From Falsiroseomonas frigidaquae (GTDB lineage: Bacteria > Pseudomonadota > Alphaproteobacteria > Acetobacterales > Acetobacteraceae), in contig NZ_JAAVTX010000010.1 of NCBI RefSeq assembly GCF_012163145.1, positions 48,360 to 112,359 of the forward strand: a stretch of 64,000 bases of DNA, given 5' to 3'. Shown here one piece after another: positions 10,777-18,257 of the stretch. Each line of letters opens with the position of its first letter. The stretch's first letter is position 1. Made by a program: the position numbers and the translations under genes. A model generated the notes under the pieces. That model had not been told where the DNA came from and searched no databases. It saw only the letters and a list, made by a program, of their open reading frames with translations.

Positions 10777-11118
10777 TTAGCTCAGGACGATGACTCTGGG
10801 AGGATGAAGGTCGGGCGAACCAGTCAGCCCGGCCAGGGCGAGCACAGCTGGGATGGGCTCGGCCAGAGGTGGAACGAGGAACACCAAATGCGGGCCGGCG
10901 GGCGGCGCCACCGGAGGCACGGCACAAAGTGCCGCGCAGGAAGCTATGGCGGAGCCGGAGCCGTCGTCGCAGCCGTCGCAGCCAGGCATCTGCGTATCAG
11001 TGGATGGAGCCGCCGCCATGGCAAGATCCATGGCCGTCGCGCTGGCAACGTGCAGCACCGTCCCGGCCGCGAAAGCCAGAATCAGAGCAAGCAATATTGT
11101 GCGCAGAAAACCATGCAT
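10777..11118 (-). CDS. Small secreted Cys-containing protein, first gene of the oxidase operon
   Basis: 113 residues from ATG 11118. A signal peptide or anchor (about 3-27, FLRTILLALILAFAAGTVLH) is followed by MPGCDGCDDGS and SCAALCAV, two CxxC/CxxxC-type pairs, and then a Pro/Val-rich hydrophobic tail. Similar short proteins with a Cys pair between two hydrophobic parts occur beside copper genes (DUF2946-like layout), but I cannot assign the family firmly. The frame extends upstream to 11289 without recognisable sequence. It lies 101 bp before the multicopper oxidase gene. Confidence 0.6.
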   Translation of the reverse strand: MHGFLRTILLALILAFAAGTVLHVASATAMDLAMAAAPSTDTQMPGCDGCDDGSGSAIASCAALCAVPPVAPPAGPHLVFLVPPLAEPIPAVLALAGLTGSPDLHPPRVIVLS

Positions 11119-11590
11119 CGACTTTAGATAGTGCGGCGTTGGCGCCGCGTCGACCCCGAGTGCGAATTCCACGCGATTGTGGGCGATGATCCCACGATGC
11201 GCCGCCACAGTGACCACCTTTCGCAGCATCTGCTGCAGGACCGCGAGATCGTCGGGCGGCGTGTCGAGTTCGCTTCGGAGGCGCTGCACCCGGCGCCCGC
11301 CGACGCACTGCGGGAATGGCCGGTGTCAAGCGGAAGAACGTCTCCGGCGTGGACGACGATGACCCGGCGCTGCTCAAGCCGCTGGGAGCAACGTAGGGCA
11401 GCTTGTGCCGGTGAACTGTTGGCGCACCGCCTCCGACGGTGGCCAGTTGCTAAATTGGCCCAGGCTGTTGCCCGGCCTCGCTAACTTGCATCAGGGCAGA
11501 GATGCGTCGGAGCGGCAGTAGAATTTCCTTGCGTGATGAGCCGCGATTAAAGAACCGGGGAAGGAGGGGTGGCATACGGCAGGGCGCGGC
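11119..11590. other. 472-bp non-coding stretch between copper operon and IS element
   Basis: No frame here encodes a family I recognise. It must hold the promoter of the 11118-6927 operon, but I see no clear MerR-type dyad. The IS end at 11591 truncates it, so part of the original upstream DNA may be missing. Confidence 0.4.
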
Positions 11591-11619
11591 TGACCTGCCC
11601 CTGACCGGGGATCCACGAG

Positions 11620-12540
11620 CTATGAGAGACTTGGCCCGTGTTCTGGCCTGGCCGGCTGGCCCTGCCGGAGCGGAGCGTAGTCGGGGCCAGCCGGCCAGGG
11701 CAACACCGCTTCCGGCGCCGGCGGCCGATAGCCCAGCGCGCTGTGCGGCCTGACCGTGTTGTAGTGGCGCCGCCAGCGCTCGATCAGCACCTCAGCTTCC
11801 CGCAGCGAATAGAAGATCTCTCGGTCCAGCAGCTCGTCCCGCAGCTTGCCGTTGAAGCTCTCGTTGTAGCCGTTCTCCCAGGGGCTGCCGGGCTCGATGA
11901 ACAGCGTCGTCACCCCGACCCGGCCGAGCCAGCTGCACACCACCTTCGCCACGAACTCCGGCCCGTTGTCGGAGCGGATGTGCCCAGGCGGCCCACGTTC
12001 GACAAACAGATCCGTCAGCACCTGCAGCACGTCGTCCGACGTCAGCCGCCGCGCCACCACGATCGCCAGGCACTCCCGCGTGTATTCGTCGATCACCGTC
12101 AGCATGCGAAAGCGCCGCCCGTCATGCGTCCGGTCCTGCACGAAGTCATACGCCCAGACATGCCCCGGCCAGCACGGCCGCAGCCGAACGCAGGAGCCGT
12201 CGTTCAGCCACAGTCGGCCCCGCTTCGGCTGCCGCCGCGGCACCTTCAGCCCCTCGCGCCGCCAGATGCGCTCCACGCGCTTGGCGTTTACACGCCAGCC
12301 CTCGGCCCGCAGCAGCGCCGTGATCCGGCGATAGCCGTAGCGGCCGTACTTCGCCGCAAGCGACACCACCGCATCGGTCAGTGCAGTCTCATCGGCCGAC
12401 ACCGCCCGCACCTTGCGCTGCGTCGATCGCGGCTGGCCCAGCGTGCGGCAGGCGCGGCGCTCGGAAACCCCGAGCACCGACTGCACATGCCGCACCCCGA
12501 CCCGGCGGCGCTCGGGGCCTAGAAGTTTCCCTCCGCGGCT
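11620..12540 (-). CDS. IS3-family transposase OrfB (DDE integrase)
   Basis: The frame is open from 12666, but the first 40 or so residues only shadow orfA; meaningful sequence begins near 12540. An HTH_21-like segment ([20 protein letters not shown]) is followed by the rve integrase core. The catalytic residues are Asp in [13 protein letters not shown], Asp in [12 protein letters not shown] and Glu in [16 protein letters not shown]. The C-terminus [11 protein letters not shown] is standard for the family. Relative to orfA it is in the -1 frame, so OrfAB is expected from programmed frameshifting. No internal stop is seen; the element may be active. Confidence 0.9.
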   Translation of the reverse strand, partial: SRGGKLLGPERRRVGVRHVQSVLGVSERRACRTLGQPRSTQRKVRAVSADETALTDAVVSLAAKYGRYGYRRITALLRAEGWRVNAKRVERIWRREGLKVPRRQPKRGRLWLNDGSCVRLRPCWPGHVWAYDFVQDRTHDGRRFRMLTVIDEYTRECLAIVVARRLTSDDVLQVLTDLFVERGPPGHIRSDNGPEFVAKVVCSWLGRVGVTTLFIEPGSPWENGYNESFNGKLRDELLDREIFYSLREAEVLIERWRRHYNTVRPHSALGYRPPAPEAVLPWPAGPDYAPLRQGQPARPEHGPSLS

Positions 12541-12800
12541 TCTTTCAGAATCTGCTTGTCGAGCGTCAGCTCCGCCACCGCCCGCTTCAGCCGCGCATTC
12601 TCGCGCTCGAGCTCCTTCAGCCGACGCGCCTGGTCCACCTTCAGCCCGCCGTACTCTGATCGCCACCGATAGAAGCTCGCCTCCGAGACCGCGAGCCGGC
12701 GGCAGATCTCCCCCACCGTCTGGCCCTGCGCCAACTCCACCTCAGCCTGCCGCAGCAGCGCGATGATCTGCTCCGCCGTACGACGCTTCCTCGGCATCAC
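12519..12800 (-). CDS. IS3-family transposase OrfA (helix-turn-helix)
   Basis: 93 residues: [20 protein letters not shown], a helix-turn-helix with [20 protein letters not shown], then a leucine-zipper-like segment ([18 protein letters not shown]) and the end [10 protein letters not shown], typical of IS407-group OrfA. It binds the IS ends and provides the N-terminus of OrfAB. GGAAGGAGGCAGTG precedes the ATG. Confidence 0.92.
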   Translation of the reverse strand: MMPRKRRTAEQIIALLRQAEVELAQGQTVGEICRRLAVSEASFYRWRSEYGGLKVDQARRLKELERENARLKRAVAELTLDKQILKEAAEGNF

Positions 12801-12863
12801 TGCCTCCTTCCAAGGAAGCCAACTCTCTCATCACAGCTGGATCCCAGGCAGGGGGGAAGGTCA

Positions 12864-13768
12864 CCCCTGCTCTACGGGGTGATGCTGACGGCGCTCGACG
12901 CCTTCCTGATCCTATGGTTGCAGAACAAGGGCGTACGCTGGCTTGAGGCATTGGTCTTTGGGTTGATCGCGCTGATCTTTGGCTGCTTCGCGGTGCAGAT
13001 CGCGCTTTCGCAGCCGGAATGGGCGGCGGTCCTGAACGGCTACATCCCGGCCGCCTCGATCGTGACGAACCAGACGCAGCTCTACATTGCGATGGGAATC
13101 CTGGGTGCGACGGTGATGCCGCACAACCTGTATCTCCATACTGCCGTGGTGCAGTCGCGCGCCTGGAAGACCGATGAAGCGGGCAAGCGCGAGGCGATCA
13201 AGTTCGCGACCATCGACAGCTCCATCGCTCTGACGCTGGCGCTGTTCATCAACTCCGCCATCCTGATCACCGCGGCCGCCACCTTCAACACCACGGGCAA
13301 TACCGAGGTCGCAGAGATCGGCGACGCCTACCACCTGATCGCGCCGCTGCTCGGCAGCGGCTTGGCCGCAACCCTGTTCGCCCTGGCGCTGCTGTTCTGC
13401 GGGCTGAACGCCACGGTGACTGCGACGCTGGCCGGCCAGGTGGTGATGGAGGGCTTCCTGCGCTTCCGGCTGCACCCGGTGCTGCGCCGGCTCGTCACCC
13501 GGCTGGTGGCGATCGTGCCGGCGATCCTGGTCACCTGGTTCTACGGCACCAGCGGAACGGCGCAGCTGCTGATCCTGAGCCAGGTCATCCTCTCCATCCA
13601 GCTGCCCTTCGCGGTGATCCCGCTGATGCTCTTCGCGCAGGACAAGCGGAGGCTCGGGGTCTTCGTCGCGCCGACCTGGCAGCTGGTGCTGGGCTGGGCT
13701 GGGCAACGGCCGCGGTGATCCTCGGGCTGAACATGAAGCTGCTGTACGACGCAGCCTTCGGGGAGTGA
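12864..13768 (+). pseudogene. NRAMP metal transporter, truncated by the IS element and frameshifted
   Basis: The frame is open straight from the IS end and reads LLYGVMLTALDAFLILWLQ, which aligns to NRAMP helix 4-5. The helix 6 motif MPHNLYLHT is intact. The first third, including the DPGN metal-site helix, is missing, so the protein cannot transport. A second lesion is a run of GGGCT repeats near 13690: the frame ends early at 13718, while the frame holding the natural end (LGLNMKLLYDAAFGE) stops at 13768. The gene once encoded a proton-coupled Mn/Fe/divalent metal importer. Its 5' part is not on the other side of the IS. Confidence 0.88.
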
Positions 13769-13966
13769 GGTTCAGCGGGCTGGCGCGTGCAGCGCGTCGG
13801 CCATCGGCGGGTGGCATCCAATGCCACGGCTCCGGAAGCATAAGATCCTGCACTGCCTGCGCCGGTGGATGCACCGGCCGCCATTGCCGGGTGCCAATGG
13901 CGCGTTGCGGAGCACGTCCCATATGCTGCCAATCGCTCGGGAACCGACAGGACCAAGGAAATAGCC

Positions 13967-14431
13967 ATGTCCATGCACCGTCGCCATCTGTTGCTTGCCG
14001 CCGCAGCCACGCTTCCTGGTGCTGCGTGGGCGGCGGAGCCCGTCCGGGTCACCGTTTGGCGCGATCCGTCCTGCGGCTGCTGCACCGGCTGGGTGGCACA
14101 TCTGCGCGCCGAAGGGTTCATCGTGGACGACCAGGTGACGCAGGCGCTGGGCGCCGTGCGTCGGCGGCTCGGCACGCCTGCCGACCTGCTGTCCTGCCAT
14201 GCCGGCGCGGCGGAAGGTTTTGCGTTTGAGGGCCACGTTCCCGCGACAGCCATCCGCCGTCTCCTGGCCGAACGCCCGGCCGGGGTCCGCGGCCTGGCCG
14301 TTCCGGAGATGCCGGTGGGCTCGCCGGGCATGGAAGTGCCGGGGCAGCCCGCCGACAGCTACGACGTCATCGCCTTCGGTGAGGCGCCGCACCGCCCCTA
14401 CATGCGGTTCCACGGCACTCAGCCGGCCTAG
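13967..14431 (+). CDS. DUF411-family periplasmic metal-binding protein (copy 2)
   Basis: 154 residues from ATG 13967, preceded by AAGGAAATAGCC. Signal peptide about 1-23 (RRHLLLAAAATLPGAAWA). The mature domain carries WRDPSCGCCTGWV (CxCC), LSCHAGAAEGFAFEGHVP and EMPVGSPGME. It is clearly diverged from copy 1 at 8690. The family associates with copper and silver resistance loci; biochemical role unknown. It precedes a hydroxylase-like gene at 20 bp. Confidence 0.88.
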   Translation: MSMHRRHLLLAAAATLPGAAWAAEPVRVTVWRDPSCGCCTGWVAHLRAEGFIVDDQVTQALGAVRRRLGTPADLLSCHAGAAEGFAFEGHVPATAIRRLLAERPAGVRGLAVPEMPVGSPGMEVPGQPADSYDVIAFGEAPHRPYMRFHGTQPA

Positions 14432-14451
14432 GGGAGGGCACGTCCACCGCC

Positions 14452-15270
14452 ATGGCCGCCGAGGCGACGATCCGGCTCGCCGCGTTCATCGGCGTGTTGG
14501 CGGCCATGGTCCTTGCCGAGCGGACTTGGGCGCGCGGCCTGGTGCGGCCGCTCGGCTGGCGGCGATGGCCAGCCAACCTGGCGCTGCCGGTGATCGGCTC
14601 CGTCGTTCTGCGGCTGGTAGCGCCGGCCGGAGCGGTAGGCGTGGCGGTCTGGGCAGAGGCGCGGGGCCTTGGCCTGCTACCGGCCCTTGGCGCCCCCTTC
14701 TGGCTTGCCCTGCCGGTGGCTGTCCTGGTGCTGGACCTGTCGATCTACTGGCAGCATCGGGTGTTCCATTTCGTGCCGGCGCTGTGGCGGCTGCACCGGA
14801 TGCACCATGCGGACCCGGAGCTGGATGCCACGACGGGGCTGCGGTTCCATCCTGTCGAGATCCTGCTTTCGCTTGGCATCAAGGTGGCGGTTGTCGTGGC
14901 GCTCGGGGCGCCGCCCGTGGCGGTTTTGGCCTTCGAGGTGCTGCTGAACGCCACCAGCCTGTTCAACCATGCCGACATCCGCATCCCGGCTCGCATGGAG
15001 CGCTGGCTGCGGCGCTTGGTGGTGACGCCGGACATGCACCGGACCCATCATTCGGAGGTCCAGGCCGAGACTGATAGCTGCTTCGGCTTCTGCCTGCCCT
15101 GGTGGGATCACCTATTCGGCAGCTACAGGGCCGCCCCGGCGGCGGGGCTCAATGGCGCGGTGATCGGGGTGCCAGGCTGGCGCACCGCCAGGGAGCAAAG
15201 GTTGGACCGCCTCCTGCTGCAGCCCCTGGCCGGCACGCCCCCTGCCGGTTTTCCTCAGAAAGGGACTTGA
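14452..15270 (+). CDS. Sterol desaturase / fatty acid hydroxylase family membrane protein
   Basis: 272 residues, with transmembrane segments at about 8-26, 40-65, 75-95 and 145-170. The three His clusters of the di-iron hydroxylase superfamily are present: WQHRVFH, HRMHH and HRTHH. Members use O2 to hydroxylate or desaturate lipids in the membrane. In metal islands of this kind its substrate is unknown. It starts 20 bp after the DUF411 gene, and its stop codon lies inside the -35 of the promoter for the downstream ATPase. Confidence 0.87.
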   Translation: MAAEATIRLAAFIGVLAAMVLAERTWARGLVRPLGWRRWPANLALPVIGSVVLRLVAPAGAVGVAVWAEARGLGLLPALGAPFWLALPVAVLVLDLSIYWQHRVFHFVPALWRLHRMHHADPELDATTGLRFHPVEILLSLGIKVAVVVALGAPPVAVLAFEVLLNATSLFNHADIRIPARMERWLRRLVVTPDMHRTHHSEVQAETDSCFGFCLPWWDHLFGSYRAAPAAGLNGAVIGVPGWRTAREQRLDRLLLQPLAGTPPAGFPQKGT

Positions 15271-15297
15271 ACCTCTAGCCACTAGAAGTCCCATACC
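15267..15297 (+). promoter_or_regulatory. ZntR/CadR/PbrR-type promoter of the Zn/Cd/Pb ATPase gene
   Basis: A -35 TTGAAC (15267-15272) is separated by exactly 19 bp from CATACC (15292-15297). The spacer holds the near-perfect dyad CTCTAG-CC-ACTAGAAG. A long spacer with a central dyad is the hallmark of MerR-activated divalent-metal promoters. The upstream gene's TGA lies within the -35. No cognate ZntR-like gene is adjacent. Confidence 0.7.
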
Positions 15298-15314
15298 GTT
15301 CCCAGCGGGATGGG

Positions 15315-17534
15315 ATGACGCGGATGAACGCGACAACACGGCTGGCCTGGCGGGTCGAGGGCATGGATTGCGCCAGCTGCGTCACCAAGGTGACGCGGGC
15401 TGTCGAACGACTGCCCGGCGTGGGCGACGTCGAGGTGAACCTGATGGCGGAGCGGCTGTCGCTCTCGCTGGCCCCTGGCGCCACCACGCCTGAGGCTGTC
15501 GTGAAGCAGGTGGCGGCGCTCGGTTACACGGCGACGACCTTGGCGCCTGCGGCGGCCTCGGATCGGCAGGTGTCTGGACAGCACCATGCCGGGCACGACC
15601 ACGATGCGGCACCGGCCCCGCATGGTCACGGCCATGACCATGACGATCCCGCGGATGCCGAGAGGGCGTGGTGGGCCACGTCCAAAGCGAAGCTGGTATG
15701 GCTGCTCGGCGGCCTCGTCCTCGGCGCCTATGCGCTGTCTCTCGCCCTGCCGGAGCGCCTGACCTACCCGCTGTTCCTGGCCGCGACGCTGATCGCCCTG
15801 GTACCCTTCGGGCGCCGCGCCTGGGCACTCGCCCGGGCCGGAACGCCCTTCTCCATCGAAACCCTGATGGTAACGGCCGCCGCCGGCGCCACGGTCATCG
15901 GCGCGGCGGAGGAGGCCGCGGTCGTCGTGCTGCTCTTCGCCGTGGGCGAATTGCTGGAGAATGTCGCCGCCGGCCGCGCCCGCGCCGGCATCCGCGCCCT
16001 GGCCGACCTCATGCCGCGCGTGGCGCTGCGCCTGCGCGCGGATGGCAGCACCGAACAGTTGCCCGCCGACAGGCTGGCGGTCGGCGACCTCGTGCTGGTC
16101 CGGCCGGGCGACCGGGTACCCTGCGACGGCACCATCGAGGACGGCACCTCGGCCTTGGATGAAAGTGCGGTGACCGGCGAAAGCATCCCGGTTTCGCGCG
16201 GACCGGGCGAGGTGGTGGTTGCCGGGTCGATCAACGCCGATGGCGCGCTGCGGGTCTGCGTGACGCGCGCCGCCTCCGACAACACCATCGCCCGCATCAT
16301 CCGCATGGTGGAGGACGCGACCGCCTCACGTGCGCCGACCCAGCGTTTCATCGAGCGCTTCTCGGAGTGGTGGACTCCCGGGGCGATGATCGTCTCGGCC
16401 CTGGTGATCCTGGTGCCGCCCTTCCTGCTGGGCTGGGACTGGGGCACCAGCCTCTATCGCGGCCTGGCGGTGCTGCTGATCGCCTGCCCCTGCGCTCTGG
16501 TGATCTCGGTGCCGGCCGCCATGGCCTCCGGCCTCTCGGCCGGCGCCAGGCGCGGGCTCCTTGTCAAGGGAGGCGCGGCGCTGGAAGCCATCGGCGCCGC
16601 CCGCACCGTCGCCTTCGACAAGACTGGCACCCTGACCGAGGGCCGCCCGCGCGTGACGGACATCCTGCCGGCGCCCGGCCAGACGGAGCAGCAGGTTCTC
16701 GAACTCGCGGCGGCCGTCGAGCAGGGCTCGGCGCATCCGCTGGCCAAGGCCATTCTGGCCGAAGCCGAGGCGCGGGGCCTCGCCCTTCCGGTTGCAACCG
16801 ACCTCGCCGCCATTCCCGGCAAGGCGGTCACGGCCGCGATCGGCGGACGCCTCATCGGCGTCGGCAGCCCGCGCCATGCCCGCGAGGCCGGCGCCCAGCT
16901 TGGCGACCTCGACAAGGAGCTGGCGCGACTGGAGACCGAGGGCAAGACCGTCGCCGTCCTGCTCGCTGACAGCACCATGCTTGGGTTGATCGCGCTGCGC
17001 GACGAGCCGCGCGCGGATGCGCGCGAAGGTATCGCGGCTCTCTCGGCGCTTGGCGTGCGGCCGGTGATGCTGACGGGCGACAACCGCCGCACCGGCGAGG
17101 CCATCGCCGTCTCGCTCGGCCTGGACGTGAAGGCGGAACTGCTGCCGGACGACAAGCTGCGGGAGATCGGCCGCCTGATGGAGGGCGGCCCGGTCGTCAT
17201 GGTCGGCGACGGCATCAACGATGCGCCGGCGTTGGCGGCAGCCTCCGTCGGCGTGGCGATGGGCGGCGGCACCGACGTGGCGCTGGAGACGGCGGATGCC
17301 GCGGTGCTGAAGGACCGCGTAACGGGCGTGGCGGAGCTGGTCTCCTTGTCGCGGGCGACCATGGCCAACGTGAAGCAGAACGTGGCGGTGGCGGTCGGGC
17401 TGAAGGGCGTGTTCCTGGTGACGACGCTGATCGGCCTGACCGGCCTCTGGCCGGCGATCCTGGCCGATACCGGGGCCACCGTGCTGGTCACGCTGAATGC
17501 CTTGCGCCTGCTGGGGTGGCGGCCCCGAGCTTGA
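15315..17534 (+). CDS. zntA: Zn/Cd/Pb-exporting P1B-2 ATPase (ZntA/CadA type)
   Basis: 739 residues. One HMA domain with GMDCASC (about 17-23) is followed by a His-rich linker (HHAGHDHD and HGHGHDHDD, about 95-112) that can bind Zn. The membrane site is CPCALVISVP, the phosphorylation loop DKTGTLTEGRPR, and [10 protein letters not shown] follows. The last helices have NVKQNVAVAVGLK and ADTGATVLVTLNALRL, the K and DxG signature of divalent-metal P1B-2 pumps. It exports Zn(II), Cd(II) or Pb(II) from the cytoplasm. A MerR-type promoter lies directly upstream. The gene ends 73 bp before the PCuAC-lnt operon. Confidence 0.94.
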   Translation: MTRMNATTRLAWRVEGMDCASCVTKVTRAVERLPGVGDVEVNLMAERLSLSLAPGATTPEAVVKQVAALGYTATTLAPAAASDRQVSGQHHAGHDHDAAPAPHGHGHDHDDPADAERAWWATSKAKLVWLLGGLVLGAYALSLALPERLTYPLFLAATLIALVPFGRRAWALARAGTPFSIETLMVTAAAGATVIGAAEEAAVVVLLFAVGELLENVAAGRARAGIRALADLMPRVALRLRADGSTEQLPADRLAVGDLVLVRPGDRVPCDGTIEDGTSALDESAVTGESIPVSRGPGEVVVAGSINADGALRVCVTRAASDNTIARIIRMVEDATASRAPTQRFIERFSEWWTPGAMIVSALVILVPPFLLGWDWGTSLYRGLAVLLIACPCALVISVPAAMASGLSAGARRGLLVKGGAALEAIGAARTVAFDKTGTLTEGRPRVTDILPAPGQTEQQVLELAAAVEQGSAHPLAKAILAEAEARGLALPVATDLAAIPGKAVTAAIGGRLIGVGSPRHAREAGAQLGDLDKELARLETEGKTVAVLLADSTMLGLIALRDEPRADAREGIAALSALGVRPVMLTGDNRRTGEAIAVSLGLDVKAELLPDDKLREIGRLMEGGPVVMVGDGINDAPALAAASVGVAMGGGTDVALETADAAVLKDRVTGVAELVSLSRATMANVKQNVAVAVGLKGVFLVTTLIGLTGLWPAILADTGATVLVTLNALRLLGWRPRA

Positions 17535-17607
17535 TGGCGGCGGCCGGAAGGCGGGCTCCAGCGGGGCATGAGGAGCGGGGCGATCATAACCGCCGGAAAT
17601 CCTGATT

Positions 17608-18090
17608 GTGGGAGATGTTCGATTGAAGGACCAGCGTGAACCTCGACGCCGCTGGCTGGCGCTGGCAATCGCCATCGCCTGGCAGGCAGTCTCCTCCCGC
17701 CCGGCTGCCGCGCAGGATGGACAGGGCGGGTCGGTCGTCGTCAGCGGCGGCTGGGCGCAGGCCGTGCCGCCGGAAGCTCGCGAAAGCCGAGGATTCCTTG
17801 TTGTTCGGAATACCGGCTCGATGACAGCCCGTCTGGTCTCCGCCTGGTCGCCCGACGTCGAAGCTGTACGGATGCTGGAGCGCGATCCGGTCTCTGCCAC
17901 GGCATTCCGATCGCCGCCCGAGGGTTTTTCCATTCCGCCCGACGGCACCCTCACGATGGAACCCGGTGGACCACACCTTGCTCTGGACGGCTTGCGTCAG
18001 CCCCTTGGGCCAGGGGACGCGATCCGCGTGTTCCTCCGCTTCGAACGAGCCGGCGAAATCGCCGTTGAGCTTCGCGGTCACGATCATTGA
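17608..18090 (+). CDS. PCuAC-like copper chaperone with degraded ligand set
   Basis: 160 residues from GTG 17608; TTG 17623 with GGGAG eight bases upstream is an equally good start. A signal peptide (about 14-36) precedes a cupredoxin-like PCuAC domain (GGWAQAVPPEARESRGFLVV, and IPPDGTLTMEPGGPHLALDG near the end). In active members Cu(I) is held by His-Met-His-Met. Here the first His is absent (VRMLERD) and the last Met is Ala (HLALDG), so copper binding is doubtful. A normal PCuAC is at 22830. It overlaps the next small gene by TTGA. Confidence 0.78.
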   Translation: MGDVRLKDQREPRRRWLALAIAIAWQAVSSRPAAAQDGQGGSVVVSGGWAQAVPPEARESRGFLVVRNTGSMTARLVSAWSPDVEAVRMLERDPVSATAFRSPPEGFSIPPDGTLTMEPGGPHLALDGLRQPLGPGDAIRVFLRFERAGEIAVELRGHDH

Positions 18091-18257
18091 ACGGCAAGGC
18101 GCCTCCTGATGATCTGCGCAAGGCCGCCCAGAAGCGCCGTTCTCGCGCAATCCTTGCGGTGCTCCTCACCCTCGTAGCCGTGTTCTACGCCATCACCATC
18201 GCGCGGATGGACGAGCAGGGGGAGGCGCGGAGGACACGCGCGACGGAGCAGAGATGA
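18087..18257 (+). CDS. 56-residue single-helix membrane protein (CoxF-like)
   Basis: A TTG start at 18087 overlaps the upstream stop, and its TGA (18255-18257) overlaps the lnt ATG, so the frame is tightly packed between two genes. The sequence is LNGKAPPDDLRKAAQKRRSR, then one transmembrane helix (about 21-38, AILAVLLTLVAVFYAITIAR) and an acidic/basic tail. Short basic-then-hydrophobic proteins of this layout (CoxF-like) occur in cytochrome oxidase assembly loci next to SCO or PCuAC. The assignment is by layout only. Confidence 0.55.
   Translation: MNGKAPPDDLRKAAQKRRSRAILAVLLTLVAVFYAITIARMDEQGEARRTRATEQR

Larger units (their letters stand above)
11591..12863 (-). mobile_element. IS3-family insertion sequence (IS407-group-like)
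   Basis: The element is 1,273 bp. Its ends are imperfect inverted repeats: 11591 onward begins TGACCTGCCCCTGACCGGGG, and the reverse complement of the right end at 12863 begins TGACCTTCCCCCCTGCCTGG. Both then share GGGATCCA and, a few bases on, ATGAGAGA-TTGGC. Two overlapping frames, orfA and orfB, fill it on the minus strand. The flanks (…GCGGC / CCCCT…) show no target-site duplication, so one side was probably deleted or recombined after insertion. The right end abuts the truncated NRAMP gene. Confidence 0.88.

Noticed and set aside
11131-11484. Plus-strand frame before the IS element
   Set aside because: Arg-rich sequence without motifs, and antisense to the start of the small Cys protein; not supported.
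12879-13718. NRAMP gene as an intact 279-residue protein starting at the ATG near 12879
   Set aside because: The frame is open right up to the IS end, the DPGN helix is missing and the C-terminus continues in another frame, so it is a broken gene.
12912-13922. Minus-strand frame opposite the NRAMP pseudogene
   Set aside because: Low-complexity antisense product; the plus strand keeps helix 6 and other NRAMP motifs.
16326-17954. Minus-strand frame opposite the Zn/Cd ATPase and PCuAC genes
   Set aside because: It covers ends of two real genes on the other strand, and its His/Arg/Gln-rich sequence is typical of antisense translation.
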